DNA of 58,483 nucleotides from Gnetum montanum (taxonomy: Eukaryota; Streptophyta; Gnetopsida; Gnetales; Gnetaceae), in assembly GCA_015680685.1 (NCBI GenBank), contig MNCI01005012.1, positions 335,287-393,769 on the forward strand, read 5' to 3'. A program made the position numbers and the translations under genes. Below, piece by piece: positions 10,661-23,271 of the stretch (position 1 is the first letter of the stretch; every line of letters starts with the position of its first letter). The notes beneath the pieces were generated by a model. That model worked only from the letters and a program-made list of their open reading frames with translations. It was not told the DNA's origin and ran no database searches.

Positions 10661-11601
10661 TGATGATGAATCATCATTTGGGTGCGTTGACACATCCCAT
10701 CAACGTATTCTTGTTGATGCATCCTCATTGATGCATGGGGAGATGTGTTGAAACATGTGTTGATGGAGTGTGGATGTCTACCTATATAACACATCCCCAT
10801 CAATGTATTCTCGTTGATGCATGGGGAGATGCATCGAAACATATGCGTTGATGGAGTGTGGATGTCTACCTATATAAATGCATGCACCCACTGCATTTAT
10901 GGCATTGTTCATTTTAGTAGCTTAACGAAGTTTTTGTAGTTTGCTTTTCCAACAGTTAGAATATTTGCCAAGTGCCCATAGTAAGAGTCAAGAAGTGTAC
11001 AGATCCTTATCCGAACACTAGTGACCTTGGACACCTTGGTGTAACAACAATAAAAACAAGCTTCTTGATAAATGTTGCAGCATTTGAAATTAGCTTAATA
11101 TTTACGTTAATGCACTTTACTCTTAATGTAATTTGTTTTCATGTACTTAGCTAATTAATTAAATACCATTGATTAATACACAAGTACAACCACCTCAAGC
11201 ATATGTTAACGCTTGGTGATCCCAGTAATGCTTGTGTTTGGTAACCTAGTAGTGTTGTGACGTGTTCAAGATGTGTACGATAGGTGGGATCAAATACTTA
11301 TGCTAGGGATTAGCTTAAGGCACTAGATAGTTATTAGGTTAATTAGCACTTAATCACTTTAGTTTATGCTTAGGATAAAATACATAAAAATATAAAATTA
11401 TACAAATCATGTGCTTTGGTTACACTTAACCATACACTTGCACTTATACAAGTGGAACCAAGAAGACAACAATTGCATTGTTAAATTTACTATCTTAGAT
11501 AACGTGCACTTAGAGAGCTAAAGTCTACGAAATTTGATTGAATTGCACGTGAATGCTTGTAATTTGTATGGTTGGGCATAAGGTATACTTGATGCTCATC
11601 A
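10661..11601 (+). repeat. 5' LTR of family A element 3
   Basis: Starts TGATGATGAATC and ends GCTCATCA, directly followed by a PBS. It carries two TATA boxes because the U3 is tandemly duplicated (separate entry), an AATAAA at 11049-11054, and the family block TTGTATGGTTGGGCATA before the end. The start is less certain than the end. Confidence 0.78.
10691..10877 (+). repeat. duplicated U3/TATA block in the LTR of element 3
   Basis: Unit 1 (10691-10789, 99 bp) and unit 2 (10790-10877, 88 bp) both run from CACATCCC(C)ATCAA to CTACCTATATAA. Each ends in its own TATA box (about 10784-10789 and 10871-10877), so this LTR has two candidate core promoters 88 bp apart. Both share TGATGGAGTGTGGATGTCTA just upstream of the TATA. 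Confidence 0.85.
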
Positions 11602-11602
11602 T

Positions 11603-11621
11603 TGGCATTGTTGTTGGAGAC
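11603..11621 (+). other. primer binding site, element 3
   Basis: TGGCATTGTTGTTGGAGAC follows the LTR end after one base. It matches the tRNA-Asp-type PBS if CpG and other cytosines have decayed to T. Confidence 0.7.
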
Positions 11622-11839
11622 TTTAGTTAGCTACGTGTGCTACCTAGAAAGTTAGTAAAAGTATTCAACAATGTTATATTGAACCCTAAAGTCAAAATCA
11701 TTAAGACAAGTAATAATAACACTTGCACACTATTTTTCTTAAGCACTAACATGGCTTCTTTTGACAAGGAAAATTCTCTACTGTTTGTAAGCAAACCCAA
11801 TTAACAACAAAAAAAAGGCCACAAGACCCCAGTGCCCCA

Positions 11840-12574
11840 ATAGTTTAAGGTGATCTATACTCATCCAGATGAGTATACTTCAGACTTCACCTTCATCGTA
11901 CATTAAGATGAACAACTGCAGTGGAGGGACATGGAAGGTAACATCATGTTGCCTCTCAACCAACCTGTTCCTGCAATGCTCTTAAACAATCTTATCAGGC
12001 TAGGCATTGTTGAATTCAATTTTGAATACAAAGTGCAAAATCATGTCTATTGAGATTTTCATTCCAAAAAGGCACAAAAAAAGAAAGATCGGCAAATGGA
12101 GGCTTGATATGAGGCCACAAAAGGCAAAAAGGGGCCTACCCACTTAATGTTGTAGACACAAAAATAAGGGGAGGACTTCTTTTTGGGGAGCTCTCAATAC
12201 ATTGATTCTCCTCCTCTCTTTGATGAGGAGACCCTCAAACAGTGGATACAATCAACTGTAACAAATCCTAGTTTTGGGAATAACGGATCCCATGACTAAA
12301 GAGCCTCGAAACAGGGTAGCCAAGGCAAGAATAAGAACAAGGACAAGCACTAAGGCAAGGACAAACATGATGACCATGGTAGGGACCAAAGAAGAGGAAG
12401 TAGCAGACATTGCACTAGTGGTGGCTCCCCTTCCTCTTCACCTTCTTCATCCTCATCATCTTCCTCTTCCAACTTTAACCGAAGTCACAGGGGTAACAAA
12501 GATCATGACAGAGGTGATCAATGGGATAGAGACAATTGAAATCTCATCAAAATAGTAAGGACCACGGGCACAGG
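11840..12574 (+). pseudogene. gag relic of family A element 3, truncated by element 4
   Basis: Frames around 11850-12050 encode the gag N-terminal region (IYTHPDEY, DEQLQWRDMEGN), with an in-frame stop where other copies have Gln (FILHQDEQ). From 12250 the Ser-rich low-complexity stretch (SPSSSPSSSSSSSSNFNRS) can be read, followed by a charged His/Asp/Arg tail. The gag core is missing because another LTR starts at 12575, so element 4 was inserted here or brought in by rearrangement. Non-functional. Confidence 0.75.
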
Positions 12575-13385
12575 TGATGAGTCCCGTCAACGTGATACCA
12601 TCAACGTGGGGTTTGCCACGTTAATGTGGCCCCCTATTTTCACCTATAAATGTGCACCTACCTACTGAATTTATGGCAATCTTTCAATAGTTATAGTGAA
12701 GCTCTTGCAATTTTTTCCTTTAGAATTTAGAATATTTTTTGAGTGCCCACAGTAGAAGTTAAAGAAGTATACGGATCTTTATTGGAACATTGATGTACTT
12801 GAGCACCTCAGTGTAAACAACAATAAAGACGAGCTTTTCTAATCAAACCTTGTAGCACTTGAAATAGATTAATTGTTTCCCTATGCATTTAATATTCATG
12901 TAATTTACTTTAATGTTACTAAGCAATTAGTATCCACTAAATAGCAAACATAAGCACAACCACTTTGAGCATAAATTTAACGCTTGGTAATCTTGGTAAC
13001 ACTTAATGCTTGGTAACCCAATGGTGCTATGACATGTTCAAGATGTGTACAAAAAGTGGGAACTGATGCTTATGTTAGGATTAGTTAAGTGTTAGTTAGT
13101 TACTAGATTGATTAGATTAATTACATATTAAATTTACTTTATTCTTGTTCTTAGGAGACTTAAATCATAAATGATAAAATGATAAAAATCATATGCCTCA
13201 ATTACACTTAACCATACACATGCACTTCACAAGTCGAATTGAGAAGACAATGATTGCAATAGTTAGATTCACTCGCTAGAACCAAGTGTACTTAGAGAGC
13301 TAAAGTCTATGAAATTAGACCAGATCGCTTATTGAATGCTAGTGATTTGTATGGTTGGGCATAGGGTATACTTGCTACTTATCCT
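12575..13385 (+). repeat. 5' LTR of family A element 4
   Basis: Starts TGATGAG; the decayed end (CTTATCC instead of CTCATCA) is directly followed by a PBS. TATAAA at 12645-12650 and AATAAA at 12822-12827 have the usual spacing. It follows gag sequence rather than a polypurine tract, so it is not the 3' LTR of element 3. Confidence 0.8.
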
Positions 13386-13405
13386 TGGCATTGTTGCTAG
13401 GGATC
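13386..13405 (+). other. primer binding site, element 4
   Basis: TGGCATTGTTGCTAGGGATC. This is the clearest link in the window to the tRNA-Asp-type PBS TGGCGCCGTTGCCGGGGATC: the four differences are all C-to-T or G-to-A. Confidence 0.75.
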
Positions 13406-13725
13406 AAACCCAAGTCACTTGCGTGATAGGTGGGAATACTTACCACTATACAAGCACTAGTTATGGGACTAGAAAAATATGTTCCCATGCCTGAAAGTCC
13501 CCTCTAACTAAGGCCCTTTCTCACTTCTTACTTCTATTTTCATCTCTTTTAAGAATGGTGATTGATCTATGGGAGAATTCTTGTGTCTTGAGGAGGTGGA
13601 TTGGTCTTAGAGTATTAATGCAAAGTCACTAGAAAATGTTGGTTTTGAATAGGACTAAGGATTAACTTTATTAGGTCATTTAACCACAAAATCCACAAGG
13701 AACTTCATGCAACTAGGATCTAGAA

Positions 13726-13763
<38 letters not shown>

Positions 13764-14465
13764 CATTAATGCTTTCCATAATTTCACCTCACTGTCGATT
13801 TTTCATATCTTGTTCAATGTCTTAGTTTGATGTGTCAAAATTCTTAGGTAGATTCTTCTAGATTAGGTCCTTAACTTTCCACAACCATTAATCATCCATG
13901 GGGCCCATCGACTCCTTGGTTTGAGGATATGTAAGGACAAAAAGGGCATGAACCTGCTTTGGGAAGGACCTACTTGTATTTCTCTTGGTTGGCTAGTTAA
14001 GTTCCTTATCCTTAGGCATTTTTGTGATCAAATCCTTTGTGCACCCCATTGGTTGCATCCAATTGTGCACTCCTTAATGGCATTTCTCTAACACAAATTC
14101 ATTCTCCTAATCAAAACTCCTTTTTTTATGACTAATCGATCCCTCTTCCACTATTTCATCATGTTCACAGCTTTTTTGACTCTCCGAGGATCCCAATTTC
14201 ATGCTTGAACTCTTCATTTTTCTTCATATTTTCAAACTAAAAAATTTTATCTATAGGCTCCATTGATGGGACCATTGTGTAGATGAGACCCCATCGACAC
14301 AACACAAAAATCCTATAAATATGTGATCACACTTAGCATTTTTTCACATTTGAGCTCAAGCGAGGGAAGTTTTTTGCATTTTTCAGAGCCCAAAGCCTTC
14401 CAAGAGCCATAACTTCCAAACCGTTCATCTGATTAACCCCAAGGAATACACTCAAAATATTATCT
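13406..14465 (+). mobile_element. internal remnant of element 4: leader joined to post-integrase spacer
   Basis: After a short leader (to about 13450) the sequence jumps to the noncoding spacer that follows integrase in the other copies: 13450-14465 aligns by eye with 25430-26470 and 46010-47040. Gag and pol are therefore deleted. It includes a TATA-like TCCTATAAAT at 14311-14320 at the same place as in elements 5 and 8. Similarity stops near 14465, before the accessory ORF. Confidence 0.7.
13731..13760. repeat. (TC)15 microsatellite
   Basis: Fifteen perfect TC dinucleotides inside the element 4 spacer. The equivalent positions in elements 5 and 8 have no such run, so it expanded in this copy. 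Confidence 0.95.
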
Positions 14466-14539
14466 AGATACACTATTCCATATCAATAAAGCATTCTTTT
14501 CTTTCTTTCTATGCACTGTCTCTATTATTTCCTTTATGC

Positions 14540-14715
14540 CTAATGTCAAATGTTACATATATTTGACATTTGGTATATCGTCTTCTTACACATAATGTCT
14601 AATATAACATACATTTGATGTGTGTTGTGATATCTAGGAATGGGATGTCATAAGCATGATGTTGAATGTTACATATATTTGATGTTTCATATGACATCTA
14701 GGAACGGGATGCCAT
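14540..14715. repeat. imperfect tandem repeat with a hairpin
   Basis: GTTACATATATTTGA and a TCTAGGAAYGGGATGYCATAA motif recur, giving two to three imperfect units. ATGTCAAAT (14543-14551) and ATTTGACAT (14561-14569) are perfect inverted arms around a 9-nt loop. No coding capacity; family unknown. Confidence 0.65.
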
Positions 14716-15392
14716 AATTTTCTTTATGATATTAATGCATTTCCAAATGACCATGCTTATTTGTTATTTGATTGGTCATGATTTCTTGTTTTTGTTTATT
14801 ACACTTTCATATCATGATTTGCTAATACATATTTTTCAACTTTGTTTTCTTGCCATGATCATGCATTGTTTGGGATTTGACCTAATGTAATATTATCTTT
14901 CCTAGATTAGGTGGGAGGGTGTTACACTAAACATTTGAAATAATAATATAATATTACATGAAAAAATCTATATAATCTTTTCTTATTGTATTGAATGTTA
15001 GTCAACTATCTTATTGAGTTTACATTTAACTTTCATGATACAAATGTAATGCTTATCCAATAGATTCTTTAGATCTTCAAATATAATAAAACCTTAATTT
15101 GGTTTTAATTTTAGCGTAAATTTCAAATATATACATATACAAAACTATTGTTTGAGTAATTTTTACACTTCTAGTTAATGACTATGAGTGGCTCTTGAAA
15201 TTTTTTATAATTGAAGGTACAACTACTTTCAAAAAATTACAAAAGTAACATTTTAATAACCTAAACTAAACTTTAACTTTGATATTTTTTTTCTACATTT
15301 CTAGATTCCTAGAGGTAAAATTCCATATTTAATTTTTTCAAAAATAGATATATATTTTATAATATAAATTTTTAAAGTTTAAAATAATCAAG
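14716..15392. other. AT-rich DNA, nothing recognised
   Basis: No open frame of note and no LTR end seen; it runs into an assembly gap. Confidence 0.4.
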
Positions 15393-15715
15393 NNNNNNNN
15401 NNNNNNNNNNNNNNNNNNNNNNNNNNNNNNNNNNNNNNNNNNNNNNNNNNNNNNNNNNNNNNNNNNNNNNNNNNNNNNNNNNNNNNNNNNNNNNNNNNNN
15501 NNNNNNNNNNNNNNNNNNNNNNNNNNNNNNNNNNNNNNNNNNNNNNNNNNNNNNNNNNNNNNNNNNNNNNNNNNNNNNNNNNNNNNNNNNNNNNNNNNNN
15601 NNNNNNNNNNNNNNNNNNNNNNNNNNNNNNNNNNNNNNNNNNNNNNNNNNNNNNNNNNNNNNNNNNNNNNNNNNNNNNNNNNNNNNNNNNNNNNNNNNNN
15701 NNNNNNNNNNNNNNN
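15393..15715. other. assembly gap (323 Ns)
   Basis: Unsequenced. Open frames crossing it are artefacts of the Ns. Confidence 0.99.
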
Positions 15716-17890
15716 AAGATCAAACATGTGAATCAAATTAATATACATCTACTTATGAATAACATATAATTTCATCTTGTATCATGAGCATCTCCTAGAT
15801 ATCACATGTACTCCATGCTCTTCCTAGACTAAAGTAATGATACAATGAACAAAAAAATATCAGCTACCATTGAGTGAGTAACCTTGGCACCATCGTCTAG
15901 CTAAATCAAGGATAGGTCTCATGGGGGCTAGGTAGGGCATGGTAACTTACAAGACAATCAAAGCAAAGCATATCCAAACATACAACCATTACAACATCCA
16001 AGATAATCCATTGTAAACATGTCAAAAATCCAATGCCATAAATCTATTAATGCAAAGAATATCCAAACACACAACCATCACAAACATCTATTAAGAATGG
16101 GATCAATCCATTTGACCATCACGATGGTTCAAAACGAACAATTATCCACTCTACCCATCAACAAAACAAACAAGGAGGCTAGCATGCATTGCACTCAATG
16201 TCAATGTATATCAAGTTGTCATGAGTACTTTCAAATTTTCAAACCAAAGTTTCCAACAAAATATCAAGTTACCATGCACATGGATTTATTATTAGTCTTA
16301 ATGAATCAAGGTGGTCCCTATGGATCCCCACCAAGATTCAAACCAAGGTGGTCCCTCTGGATTTCTTACCAAGTTTTCCAAACATACCAATACTAGAGAT
16401 GTCCTTGTAGATAACCACCTCTAGAATTTCAAGCATCAAATAATACCAATGAACCATGGATCGCCCTCTCCTCCTAAATAGGGCCTACAGTGAGAGCCAC
16501 ACTGGTGCACTAACAGTCGGGATCAATCAAGAAAATCATCTTCATGGAGCCTCATCTCCAACCGGCCACACACTCAGTGCTAGCTCCATCATCCAATCAC
16601 ACAACAAACCATCAAACTATGGCATCATCTATCCATCTCAAAATCATGACAAGATGGCAAATTAACATTAATGATGGAAGGACTCAACATCATTTTTACA
16701 TAAGCTAACAAAATGACCATCAATTCAACATGTCATCAAAAATCCTAAAATCTGACATGTTTTGCAACAATTTCAAGATCAACAATCTATCATGTCCAAA
16801 AAGATTCCAATGGTCCAAGAACCCAACAAAATCCAATTCAATAGATCCAAATGCTCCAAGATTTCAACACCCAATCACAAAACCAAACTCAACAAAATAC
16901 AAGTTCCAAATATGCAAAGATTCACAATCAATTAAAAATCATGTTCATTCAACAATTTTCAATGGATAATATCTAACAAAAACTTCAAAATAGATATAGA
17001 AATGCTAAGGATCAAAATAAGATAATGATACACATCTCCCAAAACCTTCACTAGATTCAACATCTCAAATATGATAATAGGAAAACTGAACAACCACAAA
17101 TAAAACTTCCATAACTTCCACATCCCTATGAAGTTCTTATTAATTAATGGTATAACTAAAAGCTAATATCCATACTTAGTTACTATAAAAATATTTAAAC
17201 CCTTACAGATTCACAAAAATAGATATCAGCCTAGAATTATTAATAATTAGAAATAGAGATAGAATGAGCGACTGAGAATAAATCTCATATAACTCTATCA
17301 AATGATCATATGTTTAACTCCTTCGACTTCATTTGGAAACATAACATCTATGTCTAAATCTCATAAAAATTTTAGAAGAAACGGAGCTAGAGATACACAG
17401 ATATTAATAGATGAATCTTAGTATTGGGTTTCTACATACATTTAGACAAATTCAGACAACCCCTAAAGGTGGATCATAACTCTAACCACACAAGCTAGTT
17501 TCTAGTGCTTCCACTTAAATATAGACAATATCTATGTTGTAAGTATAATATTAAAATTTTAGAATTAGAAATGCAATAAAATGAAAAATATATCCCCAAC
17601 TCCAAATCCTACTGAAATTGTTGTGATTTTGGATAGCATTGGAAAAAAAAAGTTTATCACCTCATATACAACAAATTACGATCACAACTAGATTTGAAAT
17701 ACATGGAGAGACATGGAAATTTTATTGAGACCTATTCAAATCATCCTAAATCCTAAAAAGGTAAAGTTCATAGAAAGTACAATAAATCAAGAAAAATCAA
17801 CAAATCCAGTAATAAAAATTTAGATTTACAATGTGGAAGCAATACCCAACCCTAAAGTTTTGGCAATTGTATGGGGCCACCAATGTTGGG
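15716..17890. other. unclassified, probably repetitive DNA
   Basis: No gene supported. Short internal repeats suggest an old mobile element: an AGAATATCCAAACA/AGCATATCCAAACA segment near 15965 and 16055, and ACCAAGGTGGTCCCTCTGGAT-like words near 16310 and 16345. Open frames at 16019-16969 have no recognisable domain. It ends directly at the LTR of element 5. Confidence 0.4.
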
Positions 17891-18758
17891 TGATGAGCGT
17901 CAAAGGGCCACTTCAATGTAGCATTTTCTATGTCTATGGGGCCCCATCAATGTAGGAGCACAATAAAGTCTATAAATATGAACTCACTAGTTGTGTTTAT
18001 GAGAGTCAAGTTATAGTAGTAGTAGAGCTCTTTCAATTTGTCATTTAAGAGTTAGAATATTTCTCTGAGTGTCCATAGTAGGAGGTAGAAAGTGTACAAA
18101 TCTTTATTTGAGCACTATTGTACCTAAACATGCCAATGTAAATGACAATAAAGACGAGCCTTTGGATCAAACCTTGCAACACTTAGAATAGATTAATGAT
18201 TTATTTATGCATTTACTATTTTCATTAATTATGTAATTAATTAACCTAAACTAGAATTTAACTAATTAGTTAATTAATCAAGTTAAATAGATTAAATACA
18301 TAAGTACGACCACTTCGAGCATAAACATGTATTCACTTGGTAATCCTAGTAGAATTATTACTTGGTTCACCTAGCAGCATAATGCTTAGTAATCCCAGTA
18401 GCAGATAAATGGGTTCAAGATGTGTGCATAAAGTGGGACTAGATACTTATGTTAGGATTAGTTAGATAGTAGTTCATTAGTTAAATTAAATTAGTCATTA
18501 AATTACTCCACCTCTTTATTTTTAAGCACCAAGAACATAAAACATAAAATAATAAAAATCATATGCCTCTATTACACTTAACCATACCTTTGTACATCAC
18601 AAGTGTAATTGGGAAGACAATGAATAATTATTAGGGCAAGGTTCACTTCCTAGAAGGCTAGTGTACCAGAAGTCATAGAGTCCACAAAATTTGACCGAAT
18701 CGCGCATGAACGCTTTGTGATTCATATGATTGAGCGTAGGGGTACTTGCCACTCATCA
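17891..18758 (+). repeat. 5' LTR of element 5
   Basis: TGATGAGCG...CACTCATCA. TATAAA at 17971-17976, AATAAA at 18147-18152. U5 holds the family blocks CTTGGTAATCC and TTACACTTAACCATACC. It matches the two halves of the 3' LTR (29639-30207 and 39030-39316). Confidence 0.88.
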
Positions 18759-18759
18759 T

Positions 18760-18778
18760 TAACATTGTTATCAAGGAC
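18760..18778 (+). other. primer binding site, element 5
   Basis: TAACATTGTTATCAAGGAC. Relative to the element 1 PBS (TGGCACCGTTATCAGGGAC) the changes are G-to-A and C-to-T only. Confidence 0.7.
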
Positions 18779-18959
18779 TCTTTTTGTTGAAATTTGTGCT
18801 ATCTAGGTTTAGTGAACACCATTAACATCGTTGGATGAACCCTAAGGTCAAAATCATTCTCACAATAAATATAGTCACGAAAGCACACTTATATCTAATT
18901 TGTATTGAAAAATGTCTTCTTCTCATACACAAAATGATACTAAACTATCCATCCCTTAA

Positions 18960-20720
18960 GAATGCAAGGTGGTGTATACTCATCCAAATGAGTATGTGCT
19001 TGACTTCACGTTCATCCTACATTAGGATGAACAACTACAATGACATGATATAGAAGGTAACATTGTAATGCCTCCCAATTGATCTATGCCTGGGATGCTA
19101 CTTCAAACTCTTAGGAGGTTGGGCATCCAAGATCTTCAAGAGGAGTATGTTGTGCATGATTATGACTACTAAGACTACCATTCCACTGAAACATAATGTA
19201 GGAGAGATCAACACCAAGATTAGCACCATGAGTTTGTGAAGGGAAAATAGTTCACCAATCCCTTGTTCCTCCTGAACCAAAACAATAATGAGGATCCTCT
19301 CTTTGGCGGTTCTCAACATGAAGATTCTTCACCCCTTGTTATTGGTGATGGGGGTGCAACCTTGAATCTACAATCCACTATCAACAATCTAGGTTCATGG
19401 AAAAATGGCAATCAAAGTAAGGACTTGGACAAGCATCAAGACGACAAGAAAGATGATGAACATGGCTGTGACAACCAAAGGGAAATTGATAGAAATCATG
19501 GTGGTGGCAATCCTCCTTTCTCTTTGCCCTCTTCATCTACAAATTTTTCTTCTTCCTCTTCTAGTTCTGACAAATGCCATAGGAAGAACAGTCATGATGG
19601 AGGTGAATAACGACAACAATAATGATCTTTGGGCTCACATGAATGAAGGAGTATCAGAGGACATCATCAACATCAATGAAATGATAATGATGATGATGAG
19701 CCTTTACTAGTGATTCAACACATGCTAAATATAGCTAAGGCCATAAAAATTCCAACCAGGCATGTGTAAGATAGTCAGATCAAACGACTTGATATGAACA
19801 ATATTCCAAGATTTAGGGATATAACTTTGATCCACAAACACATCTTCAAGCTTTCCTTAATGCTTGTGCCTTACAAAATATTGAAAATGATTGAAAAAAA
19901 TTAAAGCTATTTTCCAGGACACTCATCAAGAAGGTAGAAAGCTAGTACTAGTCCTTGGAGCTAAAATTTATTCGCAAGTAGAGCACAATGCTATAGTTAT
20001 TTAAAAATGAGTATCATACATACTCCCAAGTGTCTAATTTGAGAAGGCATATCCAAGGATGGAAGCAATAAAACCATGAACCCTTGGATGCCACCATGGA
20101 TAGATATATTCTCTCACACACCAATGTCCTGGCCATGGTTATTCATAGCAGGAACAACTTTTCCATATCATTGATGGACTTAGATTAGAAATGAGAAGAA
20201 CTCTTGGGATCTATGTTTAACAAAGACTATTAGAACTTTGCGCCCATAAAATCCAAAGGCTAATTAAGTAAGTAGCAAAAGAAGGAGAGTTGAGGAAATG
20301 TCAAAGTGCAGAGAAATACAATAGGGATCCTTCCATCAGAAAGAGGAAAGTTCAATTTTGTGGCAGTGAGAAGGAGTCACCTCTTGATGAGGTGGTGAAC
20401 AAAAAGACCTTCTCGATTTAAAAAATCTATGTCTGAGATTTTGGCTAAGATGGATAAAATATGGGATTTTTTGGATGAAAAATTCCAAACTACTCTAAAA
20501 ATTGTTGAAGAATTAAAAGAGTAGAGCAGTGATCGTAACCATAGGAGGCAAAAAGAAGCTAAACGCACCTACCAAAAGGGTAAGGGAAAAATTGCTATAG
20601 TAGATGAAGTTGTAGAAACTGAATCAAATGATGATGATGGGTGTGACATCTACCAATATGAACATCCTAAGGAATGTTGTCCCATCATATCATACTTACA
20701 AGAGTCTGGGATGTATGCTC
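18960..20720 (+). pseudogene. gag relic of element 5
   Basis: Pieces in several frames follow the family A gag plan. The N-terminal region is at 18970-19170 (THPNEYVLDFTF, DEQLQ). A Ser-rich stretch is at about 19520-19580 (FSSSSSSSDKCHRKN). The core gag domain lies around 19700-20270 (DMNNIPRF, RVSNLRRHIQGW, PLDATMD, DGLRLEMRRTLGI). A zinc-knuckle-like motif is at 20643-20680 (CDIYQYEHPKECC; one Cys replaced by Tyr). Many stops are TAG/TAA where another copy has Gln or Trp. Gag would form the particle and bind RNA; this copy cannot. Confidence 0.75.
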
Positions 20721-21379
20721 TAACTCCACAACTAGTAAAAAGGCAAACACCAAGAAGATTGTCTTATCCTTAAGGAAATCCTAGGAAGTTCCATCAACAA
20801 CATCAATATTATCCAAGTGGAACTCCACCATGATTGTATAAGCAATATCAACAATGGCATCAATTACAGTCATGGGGGATGCCACCACCAGGGTAGTAGT
20901 ACCCTTATAGGTAACCAGATCCATATGGGTATTACATTCAACAAACCTTGTCTCCACGTGACTCTTCTAGTCATATTTCTCCTTTCCAAAATCACTACTA
21001 CCCTCATAAATACTACAAAGCTCATTCTTCATATTCTAGAAGGGATCTGCATTTTATCCTTATCCTCCTTCTGTTCCTGCACCTATTCCTCCATCCTCAA
21101 TGCAACTACCACCTACTCCTTCTATGTAAGGTGAACTTCCAACTTGGTTGCAACAACTTAACACTACTAGGACTATTAATCTATAATCAGTTCATCAAAC
21201 AAGGGGTTCAAAACCTTATGCTCATAAAATATCCTTCTTCTGACCTAACAACCCTACTAAACCCTCATAGACTTAAGTGGCTATCATCCTACTCCTACTT
21301 CATCCTTTACAAACCATTCCATCAAGTACCCTTCAAACTAAATACCACCCAAAATCCATACTGTTATGCTCACTCATGT

Positions 21380-21815
21380 TGTATCTGATTGGATCTGGGC
21401 TTGCACCCTTCCTAGGAAATTAGTTGATCCTATGAGTCCTCTTATCTATCTATAGATTATTGGGAATGAATTGTGTAAGGCTTTTCTTGATTCAAGTTCT
21501 GATGTAAACTTGATTCTCATGAAATGTATACTACCTAGAACCTATCACCTCTCAAGAAGAGAAATATCAAATTGGGATTCATAGACCAGTCCATCACTGT
21601 TCCACTAGGATTGGTCAAAGACATTATGACCACTATCTGTGGGTGGTCTCATCCTGCTAATTTTCTAGTAATCAAGGTTGAGAACTATAAGGGGGACTTC
21701 CCAATCATTATGGGAAGGGCATGGTTGAGCACTATAGATGTAAGAATGGGCATTAGAGGTCTTTCCCTAGAAATATCTAAAGAAAATATATTTGGAAATA
21801 TCGAGAAGAGATGAG
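21380..21815 (+). pseudogene. aspartic protease relic of element 5
   Basis: Homologous to the open protease region of element 8 (43300-43869). The active-site region reads FLDSSSDVNLI (Asp codon 21489-21491) with the usual Gly replaced. Downstream FLVIKVENYKGDFPIIMGRAWLSTI matches the retropepsin-like C-terminal half (normally ILGRPFL/IMGRAWL). Frame is interrupted near 21560. Confidence 0.7.
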
Positions 21816-21994
21816 TTCCATGCATCACGTACAATGATACAAGGTGAAATTACATGCAAAAACTTTGGTCCATGAAACAAACATCTATTTCTGCATGCAA
21901 GTAGTATGCACATGAGGTAGATGTTTAAAGGTGTTAGTATGTAGCAGCCACAAAACAAGAGGCACCCATTGGCTGACTGCTAATTCTGATAGCA

Positions 21995-23270
21995 GCACAA
22001 TGTGCATGGAACTTACAAAGAGCTTGACATGTGCATATGTCATAGGCATGGATGAACTAGAGCAAGTTCATCACCAACTCTTTGATGATGAAAGTGTTGA
22101 TACCAATTGGGAAGAGTTGGTGATCCATGAGAATTTCAAGTAAGAGCCCCTAGAGTTGAAAACTCTACATGCCAGCTTGGAATATGCATTCTTAAATAAT
22201 GGTAACCCTGTCATACTCAATGCCAAACTTGCTCCCAAGTAGAAGGAAAAACTATTGAAATTGGCCAACAAATGGCCAACAACCTTTTCTTGGTCATATC
22301 TTAAACTAATTGGAATTGATCCACGGTTATGCCAGCACCACATTTATACTAATCCATCCATGAAGCTAAGAAGGCATCCACAATGGTGGTTGAACCCAAA
22401 ATTAAAGCAAATCATGAAAGAGGAGATTAAGCAACTCCTTAAGACAAGGTTCATTTATCCCATTGCAGATAGCAAGTGGATCATCCCACTTGTAATAGTG
22501 CTAAAGAGAGATGGTAAATGGTAGGTTTGTATCAACTTCAGGCTATTATACATGGAAAATTCAAGGATCATTAACCATTGCCATTCGTTGATAAGGTGTC
22601 GAACACCATATCTAGGCATTGCTAATATAGTTTTGTGGATGGTTATAGTGGCTATAACCAAATCTAGATTGCACTAGAAGATTAGGCCAAAATAACATTC
22701 ACAAGTCCCTTGGGTACCTTTGCATATCACAAGATGTCTTTTGGTCTATGCAATGCTCTTGCCACTTTCTAACATCTAGTATTATGCATCTTTCAACAAC
22801 AAATAGGTAGCAAAGTGGAAGTCTTCATGGATGACTTCTTTGCTTATGGCACTACATTCGAGCAAGCCTTCAATTGCCTTAAGTAAGTACTAAAAATATG
22901 TGTGGAAAAAATCGATGACTCAATTGGCAAAAGAGTCATCTCATTATCCAAGAAGGCATTGTATTGGGGCATAGAATTTCATAGAATGGGATCGAGGTAG
23001 ACCTCAAAAAGATAAGGGTCATCCAAGTAATCACTTGCCAACCTAAAACTGTTAAACATGTTCACTTATTCCTTGGACACATTGGTTACTACCATCAATT
23101 TATAGAGAATTTTTCTAAGATTGCAAAACCATTGGTCAAACTGACAAAGAAAGATGCTCCTTTCATCTGAATCAAGAAATGTAAAAATGCATTTCAAATC
23201 CTTAAGAAAAAGCTTGTAGAGACTCCAATTCTACAAGCACCTGATTGGTCTAGACCATTCCATATCATGA
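21995..23270 (+). pseudogene. reverse transcriptase relic of element 5
   Basis: A linker (EPLELKTLHASLEYAF, near 22150) as in Athila-type polyproteins leads into RT. The N-terminal RT block is readable at 22255-22524 (MKEEIKQLLKTRFIYPIADSKWI, then WVPLVIV-like). The catalytic loop is VFMDDF at 22821-22838, i.e. the F-x-DD form of the YxDD motif. FGLCNALATF is near 22740-22770. At least three frameshifts and several TAG stops inactivate it. It ends at an N (23271) that falls exactly where the RNase H domain should begin (PILQAPDWSRPFHIM). Confidence 0.85.
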
Positions 23271-23271
23271 N

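Noticed and set aside
15338-15748. Open frames of 111-136 codons
   Set aside because: Made almost entirely of Ns.
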